From: Chitinophaga qingshengii
Lineage (GTDB): Bacteria; Bacteroidota; Bacteroidia; Chitinophagales; Chitinophagaceae
Length of the DNA stretch: 64,000 bases
Assembly: GCF_014529935.1 (NCBI RefSeq)
Contig: NZ_JACVFC010000004.1
Span: forward strand, 62,001-126,000
Direction of reading: 5' to 3'
The notes under the pieces are model-generated. The model was not told where the DNA came from, made no database searches, and saw only the letters and a program-made list of their open reading frames with translations. The translations under genes and the position numbers were made by a program. Positions 1 to 8,792 of the stretch are shown in pieces (position 1 is the first letter of the stretch; each line of letters begins with the position of its first letter).

Positions 1-1
1 T

Positions 2-124
2 GACAACCTGTGGACCCTTACCAAATTCTCCGGTATTGACCCTGAAGTAGATGACCGCGGTATCAACGGGACCAAATATCCCTTCAGTACCAAGTGGTTT
101 GCCGGACTTGAAATCAATTTTTAA
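2..124 (+). CDS. SusC/RagA-type TonB-dependent outer-membrane receptor, C-terminal end (partial)
   Basis: Only the last 40 codons are in the window; the reading frame enters from the left edge and stops with TAA. The tail ends in KWFAGLEINF, an aromatic-terminated final beta strand as in outer-membrane barrels of the SusC family. A SusD gene follows after 23 nt, the usual SusC-SusD order. In this family the barrel imports oligosaccharides with SusD as lid, powered by TonB. The substrate cannot be told from this fragment. The assignment rests on the C-terminal strand plus the neighbour. Confidence 0.8.
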   Translation, partial: DNLWTLTKFSGIDPEVDDRGINGTKYPFSTKWFAGLEINF

Positions 125-147
125 CAGGGTGCAAAAAAGATATTATC

Positions 148-1629
148 ATGAAGCAGATAACCAAATATATTGCAGGGCTTTCACTGGTGGCTTTTACCGC
201 TTCCTGTTCGCTCGATAAAGAACCATACAGCGCTATCCCCGACGATGGTGTATTGAAAGATGAAACCAAATGGCCTGCCGCTACTGCGGGCAACTATGCT
301 TTGCTGAAAAATGCTGATTTTACCCGTAACTATTTTCAGATGGGTGAGTTCCCCAGCGATGATGTAGCATTGAGCGGCGCTACCACAGACGCGTTGTTTT
401 ACTCTTACACCTATGGGCATCTTACCAACCAGGCCAACACAGGCCAGTTGTGGAGGATGGGCTATAAAGCGGTTACCGGTTGTAACAGACTGCTGGAAGT
501 GATGCCGGAAGGCAAGTCCGATGCGGTAAATGAACTGATCGGCGAAAACCTGTTTATCCGTGCATTCGTACATTTCTCTTTGGTGAGAACTTTTGGCCGG
601 CCTTACAGTCAAAGTCCCGAAACAAATTTAGGCGTTCCGGTTATTACGAAGTATGATATAACAGCCATGCCTAAACGTAATACCGTTAAAGAAGTATATG
701 CACAGATAGTGGCGGACCTTACCCGTGCGAAAGCGCTGATGAACAATGATAATACCAGTAGCTATGCTACCAAAAGCGCTGCCATGGCGCTGCTGGCGAG
801 AACATATCTTTACATGGGACGTAACGACTCGGCCGCTATCTATGCTGATTCTGTGATCACTAAAGGGAAATATAAACTGGTAGCCAGTGCTGAGTTGCCC
901 CGTTATTTCACCAAGAGCAACGAAAACAACGATGAAACTATCTTCGCTATCCATCACACCTTACAGGACGACCGTACCTGGGCCTCCATTGGCTCTATGT
1001 ATTATATGTCGCCCGGAGGGATGGGATATGGAGAGATGTATGCCTCTAAATCCTATCGGGATCTGATTGACAAACATCCTGAAGATATACGCCGTGCCTT
1101 TCTGCAGGTAGTATACCTGAAAAACAAGGCTGGCCAGGATTCGCTGGATGCCAACGGAAACAAAATAATAGCGGAGCGTAATGGGGTACCTAAATGGTAT
1201 ATCCTGAAGTACTCCAACCAGGATAACGTGCCGACGCTGAGTTCCCCGGTGGTGCTGCGGTTAGCGGAAATGTATCTTATCCGGGCGGAAGCCAACGCGA
1301 AAATGGGTAACGATCAGGCAGCATTGGCAGATGTGAACGTTATCCGTACCCGTGCGGGTTTGGGTAACTTCCTCTTCTCTGCCGGTAACATGCAGGGGTA
1401 TGCCTCCGTACTGGATGTTGTGCTGGACGAACGCCGCCTGGAACTGGCCTTTGAAACACATCGTGCTTTTGACCTCTTCCGCAATAACCGGAACGTGTTC
1501 CGCGATTATCCCGGCGTGCAGCCCAGTCACCCGCAGACCATCAAATACACCGATGCGAGGGTGGTACATTTCATCCCGGAATCGGAAATTTTGCTGGACC
1601 CGAACTTGATACAGAATCCCATACAATAA
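148..1629 (+). CDS. SusD/RagB family nutrient-binding outer-membrane lipoprotein
   Basis: 493 residues, typical for SusD. The N-terminus is a lipoprotein signal ending in TASC with Cys20 as the predicted lipidated residue. The C-terminal third carries the family hallmarks: the RLAEMYLIRAEAN helix (about residues 370-385), the ADVNVIRTRAGL segment, and LDERRLELAFETHRAFDLFR near 430-450. It should sit on the cell surface as the lid of the SusC barrel encoded just upstream and bind a glycan. It is followed by a clear intrinsic terminator, so SusC-SusD may form their own transcript apart from the hydrolase gene downstream. The glycan specificity is unknown. Confidence 0.95.
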   Translation: MKQITKYIAGLSLVAFTASCSLDKEPYSAIPDDGVLKDETKWPAATAGNYALLKNADFTRNYFQMGEFPSDDVALSGATTDALFYSYTYGHLTNQANTGQLWRMGYKAVTGCNRLLEVMPEGKSDAVNELIGENLFIRAFVHFSLVRTFGRPYSQSPETNLGVPVITKYDITAMPKRNTVKEVYAQIVADLTRAKALMNNDNTSSYATKSAAMALLARTYLYMGRNDSAAIYADSVITKGKYKLVASAELPRYFTKSNENNDETIFAIHHTLQDDRTWASIGSMYYMSPGGMGYGEMYASKSYRDLIDKHPEDIRRAFLQVVYLKNKAGQDSLDANGNKIIAERNGVPKWYILKYSNQDNVPTLSSPVVLRLAEMYLIRAEANAKMGNDQAALADVNVIRTRAGLGNFLFSAGNMQGYASVLDVVLDERRLELAFETHRAFDLFRNNRNVFRDYPGVQPSHPQTIKYTDARVVHFIPESEILLDPNLIQNPIQ

Positions 1630-1638
1630 TCCATCGCC

Positions 1639-1665
1639 GGAAAGCCCCGCTCAGCGGGGCTTTCC
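1639..1665 (+). terminator. Intrinsic terminator after susD
   Basis: A perfect 12-bp GC-rich stem (arms 1639-1650 and 1654-1665) with a TCA loop lies 10 nt after the susD stop. The U-tract is weak (CCCATTTATAT), but the stem is strong. Confidence 0.8.
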
Positions 1666-1754
1666 CATTTATATAAATATCCCGGAAAAAAACCGCCATC
1701 CTGCGTAAATTCAGCCCCACAGTGACCACATGAAAAAAGTTAAATAATCATTGA

Positions 1755-4700
1755 ATGGATCAATTTAAATACCACCACCGCCTGGTGCGGAACACACTCA
1801 TACTGGCAGGTTTTACCTTCGTTTTCCTGGGCGCGGCCAATGCCCAGCAGGTAAAGTATACTGCCGGCAATAACAACTGGGATGCCGATTCGCTCGGTAA
1901 TCACCGGGCTGTAGTGACTTTCAGCGGTGCAGCCGGACCTGCCCGCGTAGTTATTCCCTGGCGCCGCCGCGACCAGCACCCGGAAACAAAACGTATCATC
2001 GTGCAGGATGGACAGACCCAAAAGCCTGTCAGCAACGTATTGCCTTTGTCCATCAACCGCGAACAGGGAGACATTGTGTTCGATGCGGTGTCCGGTAAAG
2101 GAACCTATTACATCTATTATCTGCCATATAAAAACGAGGGAAGGGCCAACTATCCCAAAGGCATATACCTTAAACCGGCGCCGGCAGGTAACTTAGCAGT
2201 TCCGCCAAAACCTAATGCTACCGTGCGGGAGCTGGAAGCAATCGATACCTTCAACACTTTTTATCCGATGGAAGTGATTGCCACCGCCGCGGAAACGAAA
2301 CAGCTGCTGTTGAAACATCCCGGCGCCGGTTACCTCTTATTCCCGGAAGACCGTGCCTTTCCCATCCGGATGCAGCACGATCTGCCTCAGCGCTGGATAC
2401 AGCAAGGACCTTCCCAAGCTTTTACCGGCCAGGCAGATAAAGGCGAGTACTATGCCTTTCAGCTGGGCATCTATGCGCTTCATGCACTGAAAAATGTACA
2501 GGTCAACTTTGGTGACCTTAAAACAACCGATGGTAAAAGTATCCCGGCAACACAGCTGCATTGTATCAATACCCATGGTACCACCTACGATGCACAGCCT
2601 TTTACCGCTACCGTGAATGTGCCCGAAGGCGCCATACAGGCGCTGTGGTGTGGTATTGACGTGCCGGCCAACGCTGCGCCGGGCGTGTACAAAGGCATTG
2701 CCACCGTTCAACCGGAAGGAATGCCGGCGATGCCAGTCAGACTAACGCTGACCGTAACGGCTAAAACAGCTATCAACAGCGGCTTCAACGAACCCTGGAA
2801 ACAAACCCGCCTGAAATGGCTGAATTCCACCATGGCGCAGGATAACTCCGTGATCGCGCCCTACACGCCACTGGTGGTGAAAGACAGCGTTATCAGCCTG
2901 TTGGGCCGCAAGGTGGGCATTCATAAAGATGGCTTCCCTGCGCAGATACAGACATTCTTCACCCCGGAGATGACGGCGCTGTCTGACCAGGCTAAAAATA
3001 TTTTTACGGAACCGGTACACTTCCATTTCATCGCTGCCGCCGATGGAAAGGACCTGAAATGGAAAAACAACGGCTGGCAAATCACCAGTCAGGAAGCCGG
3101 CAAAGTTACCTGGAAAGCCACCAATACCACTACCGCTCTGCAAATGGACGTACTGGCATCGCTGGAGTTCGACGGCTTTATGGACTATACCGTAAAAGTG
3201 ACCGCCCTCGAAGACATCGCGCTGAAGGATATTACCCTGCACCTGCCTTTTGAGAAAAACGCCGCCAAATACATGATGGGCCTCAATCAGAAAGGAGGGA
3301 TCCGTCCGGAAAAAATCGACTGGAAATGGGATGTACAACATAAAAACCAGGACGGCGCCTGGCTGGGCGATGTAAACGCCGGCCTGCAGTTCACCCTGCG
3401 GGATGAACGTTATGTACGCCCGCTCAATACCAACTTTTACCTGCAGAAGCCTTTGCTGCTGCCCACTTCCTGGGGCAATGGCGAGAAAGGTGGTATCACC
3501 ATCGGAGAAAAGGGAAAAGCGATCCTGGTCAATGGTTACAGCGGTGAACGGACCATGCATAAGGGAGATACGCTGTATTTCAACTTCCACCTGATCATTA
3601 CGCCGTTTCATCCTATCAACACCGACTTTCAGTGGAGCACCCGTTTTTATCATAAGTACAACAATCTGGACAGCATTAAGGCTACCGGCGCTTCAGTGGT
3701 GAATATCCACCATGGTAATGATATCAATCCCTGGATCAATTATCCGTTTATAGAATGGAAAAAGATGAAGGACTATATTGATGAGGCGCACCGGAAAGGA
3801 CTGAAAGTGAAGATCTATAATACCGTTCGGGAGTTGTCCAATCATGCCTGGGAAACCTTCCCCCTGCGGAGTTTGGGCCATGAAGTGTACAGTCCGGGTA
3901 AAGGCGGCGGCTTCTCCTGGTTACAGGAACATATCGACAGTGATTATATCGCTGCCTGGTTTGTACCGGAGTTTAAAGATGCAGCCATCATCAACAGTGG
4001 TATGAACCGCTGGCATAACTATTATGTGGAAGGCATGAACTGGCTGGTACAAAATGTAGGTGTGGACGGTATTTATCTCGATGATGTGGCTTTTGACCGG
4101 GTGACCATGAAACGTATCAAAAGAGTGCTGACGCAGGATGGCCACCCTGGTATCATTGATCTGCATTCCGCCAATCAATACAATAAATCAGATGGTTTCA
4201 TCAACAGCGGCATGCTGTACATGGAGCATTTCCCTTATCTGAACAGGCTTTGGTTCGGTGAATACTTTGATTACGAAAACAATAACCCCGACTTTTTCCT
4301 TACAGAAGTGAGTGGCATTCCTTTCGGATTAATGGGTGAAATGTTGCAGGATGGCGGCAATCCATGGAGAGGGATGGTATACGGTATGACCAACCGCATG
4401 CCCTGGTCTGATAATGCCGACCCGCGGCCTATCTGGAAAGTATGGGACGATTTCGGTATGCAGGGAACTAAAATGATTGGTTACTGGGTAGAGAACAATC
4501 CGGTGAAAACCGGTAATGCGCAGGTGCCGGCCACTATTTATAAAAAGAATGGCGCGGTACTGGTATCGCTGGCCAGCTGGGCTCCGGCGGATACTATGGT
4601 ACAACTGAATATTGACTGGAAGGCCCTGGGTATAGATCCTGCGAAGGCGGTGATCACGGCGCCGGCTGTACGTAATTTCCAGGAAGGCCGTACGTTTGCG

Positions 4701-4757
4701 AAAGACGCGAAAATACCGGTAGCGAAGAATAAAGGCTGGATACTTATTATTCGGTAA
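1755..4757 (+). CDS. Secreted GH123/DUF6067-like putative glycoside hydrolase
   Basis: 1000 residues with a Sec signal peptide (hydrophobic stretch LILAGFTFVFLG, cleavage near ANA-QQ). The N-terminal half looks all-beta. The C-terminal half reads as a TIM-barrel-like domain with GIYLDDVAFDR near residues 770-782 and FFLTEVSGIPFGLMG near 845-860, where acidic catalytic residues would be expected. This pattern resembles DUF6067/GH123-type proteins of polysaccharide-utilisation loci. The gene follows susC-susD, so it probably processes the same glycan in the periplasm or at the surface. No known substrate can be assigned, and the acid/base pair is an inference. The gene has no ATG upstream that would give a better signal sequence. 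Confidence 0.75.
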   Translation: MDQFKYHHRLVRNTLILAGFTFVFLGAANAQQVKYTAGNNNWDADSLGNHRAVVTFSGAAGPARVVIPWRRRDQHPETKRIIVQDGQTQKPVSNVLPLSINREQGDIVFDAVSGKGTYYIYYLPYKNEGRANYPKGIYLKPAPAGNLAVPPKPNATVRELEAIDTFNTFYPMEVIATAAETKQLLLKHPGAGYLLFPEDRAFPIRMQHDLPQRWIQQGPSQAFTGQADKGEYYAFQLGIYALHALKNVQVNFGDLKTTDGKSIPATQLHCINTHGTTYDAQPFTATVNVPEGAIQALWCGIDVPANAAPGVYKGIATVQPEGMPAMPVRLTLTVTAKTAINSGFNEPWKQTRLKWLNSTMAQDNSVIAPYTPLVVKDSVISLLGRKVGIHKDGFPAQIQTFFTPEMTALSDQAKNIFTEPVHFHFIAAADGKDLKWKNNGWQITSQEAGKVTWKATNTTTALQMDVLASLEFDGFMDYTVKVTALEDIALKDITLHLPFEKNAAKYMMGLNQKGGIRPEKIDWKWDVQHKNQDGAWLGDVNAGLQFTLRDERYVRPLNTNFYLQKPLLLPTSWGNGEKGGITIGEKGKAILVNGYSGERTMHKGDTLYFNFHLIITPFHPINTDFQWSTRFYHKYNNLDSIKATGASVVNIHHGNDINPWINYPFIEWKKMKDYIDEAHRKGLKVKIYNTVRELSNHAWETFPLRSLGHEVYSPGKGGGFSWLQEHIDSDYIAAWFVPEFKDAAIINSGMNRWHNYYVEGMNWLVQNVGVDGIYLDDVAFDRVTMKRIKRVLTQDGHPGIIDLHSANQYNKSDGFINSGMLYMEHFPYLNRLWFGEYFDYENNNPDFFLTEVSGIPFGLMGEMLQDGGNPWRGMVYGMTNRMPWSDNADPRPIWKVWDDFGMQGTKMIGYWVENNPVKTGNAQVPATIYKKNGAVLVSLASWAPADTMVQLNIDWKALGIDPAKAVITAPAVRNFQEGRTFAKDAKIPVAKNKGWILIIR

Positions 4758-4758
4758 G

Positions 4759-4880
4759 ATTTAGGAATTTTTTGATTTACGGATTTAGGAATTTAAAAAT
4801 GCAGCGGAGATTATGTTATATAAGGTGATCTTCGCTGCATTTTTAAATTCCTAAATCCGTAAATCAAAAAATTCCTAAAT
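4759..4880. repeat. Long-hairpin repeat element, copy A
   Basis: Perfect 48-nt inverted arms (4759-4806 and 4833-4880) with a partly paired centre carrying the ATGCAGCG...TTCGCTGCAT core. It fills the convergent gap between the hydrolase gene (stop ends 4757) and the SMP-30-like gene (stop at 4883-4885), beginning 1 nt and ending 2 nt from the two stop codons. It belongs to the family also seen at 16889, 18744, 20725, 27299, 44264 and 54804. Confidence 0.85.
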
Positions 4881-4882
4881 GT

Positions 4883-5776
4883 TTAATATCGTTTACCGGG
4901 AATGTCTACACGAAATGTTTCCACGCATTTCCGGTCCTGGAGCGTTACATATACGGTTTTGCCGTCTTTGTCGCCGAAGATAAGGTTACTGCAATTTTTT
5001 CCTTTGAGCGGTACCTCGCGGATTAGTTCACCTTTGGGAGAGAACACTGCGATAACGCCTTTACCCCAACGGGCGATATGTAGGTTACCGGCTTTGTCAC
5101 ATTTCATACCATCGAGGCCGTAGTCGGGGAAGCTGGTAAAGAGGGTTTTGTTGGAGATGTTCCCGTTTTTATCCACATCATATTTCCAGACTTTACGTTG
5201 CACGCTTTCATTCACGTACAATGTTTTTTCATCCGGGCTGAGTTCAATGCCATTGGTGGTGCCCATGCCGGTTTCAAGCAATACTGCTTTGCGGTTGGGA
5301 TCTATACGCCAGATTTGGCCGCCGTTGCTGGCCCATGCAGGGTCTGAAGCGAAGATCTGGTCTTTTTTATTAATGCAGAGATCATTGGGTTGATTGAACT
5401 GAGAGGAGTGCACGTATACGTTGATTTTACGGGTTTTCATATCTACCCGCAGCACGTTATGCCCTTTGAAATCGGGAAGAAACATATCTCCTTTGCTGTT
5501 AAAATTCACACTGTTGCCGACGCTGCTGTCTGGCAGGGTAATAAAGATTTCTCCGGCGCCGGTTTTGGTGTTGATCTTGCCCACCGTGCCATCCTTCTGG
5601 AAATTGACCACATAAAAATTACCGGCTTTATCGAAGTTGGGGCCTTCAATGTTGACAGAGAACATATTTTCTGCAGTGAGGTCCTGGGCCTGATAAAGGG
5701 GGCGGTGGGTTTGCTGGGCCAACGCAGAGAGGCCATGGCAGGCCATCAGCGCCATCAGATAGAGGTGTCTTTTCAT
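4883..5776 (-). CDS. Secreted SMP-30/gluconolactonase-like beta-propeller protein
   Basis: 297 residues with a signal peptide (MKRHLYLMALMACHGLSALA-QQ). The sequence matches the SMP-30/Gluconolactonase/LRE pattern: an acidic residue in NIEGPNF, then QPNDLCI, GTTNGIELSPDEKTLYVNE and DYGLDGMKCDKAGN. Those E, N, N and D positions correspond to the metal-binding residues of the propeller. Known members are lactonases or phosphotriesterase-like hydrolases acting on sugar lactones or similar esters. It is convergent with the PUL-type hydrolase gene, so a role in sugar oxidation is plausible but not shown. Confidence 0.85.
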   Translation of the reverse strand: MKRHLYLMALMACHGLSALAQQTHRPLYQAQDLTAENMFSVNIEGPNFDKAGNFYVVNFQKDGTVGKINTKTGAGEIFITLPDSSVGNSVNFNSKGDMFLPDFKGHNVLRVDMKTRKINVYVHSSQFNQPNDLCINKKDQIFASDPAWASNGGQIWRIDPNRKAVLLETGMGTTNGIELSPDEKTLYVNESVQRKVWKYDVDKNGNISNKTLFTSFPDYGLDGMKCDKAGNLHIARWGKGVIAVFSPKGELIREVPLKGKNCSNLIFGDKDGKTVYVTLQDRKCVETFRVDIPGKRY

Positions 5777-5903
5777 GAGCTAGAATATTTGAAGGGTTAA
5801 GTTAAACAAGAATTACCGATTTTTTAATGCCGGGTTGTTGCCGGGAGGTGGGTAGGGGATATAGTTGGTAAAAGGGAGCGAAGGGGACTGTCAACTTATT
5901 TCT

Positions 5904-5911
5904 TAATTTTG
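5904..5911 (+). promoter_or_regulatory. Candidate -7 box of the nucleoid-associated protein gene
   Basis: TAATTTTG fits the Bacteroidota TAnnTTTG consensus and ends 5 nt before the ATG at 5917. Transcription would start at or next to the start codon, implying a leaderless or nearly leaderless mRNA. No good -33 TTTG was seen. Confidence 0.4.
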
Positions 5912-5916
5912 CGCCC

Positions 5917-6969
5917 ATGATTCATGTTTCGGAGTTTAAAGACCTTGCTCAGCTTACGATTCATAAGGTAGGCAACGCAGCCAATGATGAGCCGCTTCTT
6001 TTTTCCAAGGCTCCGTTGCAGCTGGAAGACGAGACCATTTCACAGCTGCTCGTTACCTATTTTATACAGCCTTTTGCTAATTCAGCGGAGTTTTTCCGGT
6101 TTTATCATGAGGCAGATTTACAATTGAATGAAATATTTCAATATTGTCGCCGTATATTTACTGACGAGAATGAGTTTCAGGAGCAATCTGTTAATATCGC
6201 CAAACATCTATATAAACATTCCACCCATCCAAAAATAAAAGGTGGCGAGCTTTATATAGCTTACTTTAGCAAATGTCAGGTGGATGGAGAAGAAGTAGCG
6301 GCCATTGGCATATTTAAATCAGAGAACCGGGATACCTATCTGAAAGTGTTTTTGTCTGACGAGAACTACCAGGTGGACTATGAAGATGGCATCAACATTA
6401 ATAAACTTGACAAAGGTTGCCTGATCTTTAACACAGAAGAGGAGAATGGTTACAAGGTCAGCATAGTTGACAGCATCAGCAAACAAACAGAAGCAGTTTA
6501 TTGGAAAGACGCGTTTTTACAGGTGCAGCGCCGTGAAGACAGCTACCATCAAACAGAAACTGCGGTGAATATGTGCAAACAATTTATTCACAACAAGCTG
6601 CCAACCGAATATGAGATGGATCGTGTGGACCAGGTTGATCTGCTGAATAAATCAGCCACCTACTTTAAAGAAAAAGAACAGTTTCAGCTGGACGATTTTG
6701 CACAGGAGGTATTAGGCCATCCGGACGCGATTGCTTCTTTCAGGGAGTTCAGAAATGAGTACCAGCAAACTTATCAACAGGAGATCCCTGATGAATTTGA
6801 AATATCGGCCCCTGCAGTAAAAAAACAACAAAAGGTTTTTAAGAGCATACTGAAACTGGACCGCAATTTCCATGTGTATATTCATGGTAACCGCGAAATG
6901 ATTGAACGCGGATATGATGAAGCTACCAACCTGAACTACTATAAACTGATGTTTGAAAACGAAACGTAA
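5917..6969 (+). CDS. Nucleoid-associated protein, NdpA/YejK family
   Basis: 350 residues, cytosolic and without a signal peptide. It matches the 37-kDa nucleoid-associated protein family: an N-terminal MIHVSEF...LTIHKVGN start, a central GGELYIAYFSKCQVDGEEVAAIGIFKSE segment (about residues 105-135), and a C-terminal DRNFHVYIHGNREMIERG motif. Family members bind the nucleoid; the molecular role is poorly defined. The start is fixed by the family's typical MIH start. The gene is monocistronic, with a terminator-like hairpin 90 nt downstream. Confidence 0.88.
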   Translation: MIHVSEFKDLAQLTIHKVGNAANDEPLLFSKAPLQLEDETISQLLVTYFIQPFANSAEFFRFYHEADLQLNEIFQYCRRIFTDENEFQEQSVNIAKHLYKHSTHPKIKGGELYIAYFSKCQVDGEEVAAIGIFKSENRDTYLKVFLSDENYQVDYEDGININKLDKGCLIFNTEEENGYKVSIVDSISKQTEAVYWKDAFLQVQRREDSYHQTETAVNMCKQFIHNKLPTEYEMDRVDQVDLLNKSATYFKEKEQFQLDDFAQEVLGHPDAIASFREFRNEYQQTYQQEIPDEFEISAPAVKKQQKVFKSILKLDRNFHVYIHGNREMIERGYDEATNLNYYKLMFENET

Positions 6970-7061
6970 GCGGTAGACAGGTAGCCGTGATGTTGAATTG
7001 GTGAAGAGAGATGATCAAAAAAATATTAAGTTTTTCTCATAAGCAAAAACCAATTGTTAAC

Positions 7062-7090
7062 AAAGGCTGCCTCATCTGGGCGGCCTTTTA
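7062..7090 (+). terminator. Probable terminator of the nucleoid-associated protein gene
   Basis: AAAGGCTGCC pairs imperfectly with GGGCGGCCTTT across a TCATC-type loop and is followed by TTTTAGTTTT. It lies about 90 nt after the stop codon on the + strand. Confidence 0.55.
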
Positions 7091-7120
7091 GTTTTATATA
7101 TATCTACTTAATTAAGCAAA

Positions 7121-7147
7121 AAAAGACAACCATTACGGTTGTCTTTT
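7121..7147 (-). terminator. Terminator after ricT (minus strand)
   Basis: A perfect 11-bp stem (7121-7131 with 7137-7147) with a 5-nt loop, flanked by A/T runs on both sides. It starts 4 nt past the minus-strand ricT stop. The A-tract at 7118-7124 becomes a U-tract on the minus strand. It could work in both directions between the convergent genes. Confidence 0.8.
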
Positions 7148-7151
7148 TCTT

Positions 7152-8645
7152 TTATCCTTTGTTGTTATTATCTGGTTTGGGTTTGTGTTTATGCCTGGGA
7201 GGGCGGCGGTCCTGTTTGGGTTGTCCGCCTTGTCCCTGCTGTCCACCCTGGTTTTGCGGTGGTCTTGGACCTTGTTCCGGCCGGGGTTGTTGTTCCCGGT
7301 CACGGCCCTGCCTGGGTTGTCCGCCTTGTTGCTGTCCCTGGCCCTGGCGTTGTTGCTGGCCACCACCGCCGCGACCTTCCTGTTTGTTTTTTCTGTCAGG
7401 ATGATGGCGTTCGTGGCGCTCATGACGTTGCGCCGTTTTTTGTTCCTGTTTAGGTTCGTTTTTAGGATGACCACCTTGTTTGGGCTGCTGCTGTTCAGCA
7501 GCTTTCTGTTGTTTCTGACGGTCTTTATCCTTCTGTTTCCGCTTCTGTACTGTTTTTTCCAGTGATTTAAGACTGATCTGACCTACCACATCTGCGAAGC
7601 CCAGGTCGGCTTCTTTTGGTTTGGCCGTCACTACTTCCACTGCTTTCAGTTCATCAGGTTTAATACCCTGACGGTTGAGCTGACGGATTTCTTTTACCCT
7701 GGAAATAGTAAGCGGATACTGTTTATTGCTGCCCTCATAGGAGTACCACATGAGGCTTTTGAAGATATCCCTTTTCTGCAGGTTGGCAACACCACCGGAT
7801 GTTTCGATGGTATCGGCATCATCAGGGAATTCCTTCAGTGCATCAAGATAAGTGTCCAGCTCATAATTGAGGCAGCACTTCAGACGTCCGCATTGCCCGG
7901 ATAACTTAGCCTGGTTGATAGACAGGTTCTGATATCTGGCGGCAGTGGTATTCACGCTTTTGAAATCTGACAGCCAGGTAGAGCAGCAAAGCTCACGGCC
8001 GCAGCTGCCAATACCGCCTACTTTTCCGGCTTCCTGGCGGGCGCCGATCTGACGCATCTCCACCTTGGCGCGGAATTCAGAGGCATATACCTTAATCAGT
8101 TCACGGAAATCGACACGGTCGTCTGCTGTGTAGAAGAAAGTGGCTTTACGGCCATCAGCCTGTATCTCCACTTCTGCTAATTTCATTTCGAGGCCCAGAT
8201 TACGGGCAATGGCCCTGGATTTAATCAGGGCGTCTTTTTCGCGGGCCTTGTTATCGGCCATCCTTTGCAGGTCGTCGTTACTGGAACGACGTAAAACTTT
8301 TTTGGTCTCGGGGGTGTCTTCTGCACGTCTTTTCTTCATTTGAAGCTTTACCAGTTCGCCTGTAAGGCTCACTGTGCCAACATCAAAGCCGCTAACGCCC
8401 TCTACAGTTACCATTTCACCCTTATCAAAGAGCTGTTTGGTCACATTCCGGTAGAAGTCCTTGCGGCTGCCGTTGTTGAAACTCACTTCTATAATATCGA
8501 ATGGTGCTAAGCTATCGCCAAGCGGAATATTGGACAGCCAGTCAAATACATTCAGTCGGTTACAACCTCCCGTACTGCATCCTCCATTACTCTTACATCC
8601 TGACGGCTTTCCCTCCACACCCGTACCACATCCGGCACAAGCCAT
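7152..8645 (-). CDS. ricT: RicT/YaaT-like PSP1-domain protein with a long Gly/Gln/Arg-rich tail
   Basis: 497 residues. A Cys-rich N-terminus (Cys3, 6, 17, 23, 28) precedes a PSP1 domain (about 45-275) with conserved cysteines at 215, 220, 221, 252, 257 and 258 (CGRELCCSTW and CGRLKCCLNY). In Firmicutes RicT is an Fe-S-containing RNA-processing regulator that works with RNase Y; whether that holds here is unknown. Residues after about 362 form a low-complexity tail, first K/Q-rich and then G/Q/R/P-rich, absent from the Bacillus protein. The gene is directly downstream of holB (147-nt gap), the same neighbourhood as yaaT-holB in Bacillus, which supports the assignment. Confidence 0.88.
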   Translation of the reverse strand: MACAGCGTGVEGKPSGCKSNGGCSTGGCNRLNVFDWLSNIPLGDSLAPFDIIEVSFNNGSRKDFYRNVTKQLFDKGEMVTVEGVSGFDVGTVSLTGELVKLQMKKRRAEDTPETKKVLRRSSNDDLQRMADNKAREKDALIKSRAIARNLGLEMKLAEVEIQADGRKATFFYTADDRVDFRELIKVYASEFRAKVEMRQIGARQEAGKVGGIGSCGRELCCSTWLSDFKSVNTTAARYQNLSINQAKLSGQCGRLKCCLNYELDTYLDALKEFPDDADTIETSGGVANLQKRDIFKSLMWYSYEGSNKQYPLTISRVKEIRQLNRQGIKPDELKAVEVVTAKPKEADLGFADVVGQISLKSLEKTVQKRKQKDKDRQKQQKAAEQQQPKQGGHPKNEPKQEQKTAQRHERHERHHPDRKNKQEGRGGGGQQQRQGQGQQQGGQPRQGRDREQQPRPEQGPRPPQNQGGQQGQGGQPKQDRRPPRHKHKPKPDNNNKG

Positions 8646-8792
8646 ATTAGTAAATAGTTTAAATTTTATAAATAAGCATTTCAGGTTACTCCATTCCCTT
8701 AAAATACATTTTTCCTTTCAGAAAAACAAAAAGGACGGGAGATGACAAAGGTAAGGAAATGCCATGACAAGAGGAGAGCGGCTTTCCGGTTA

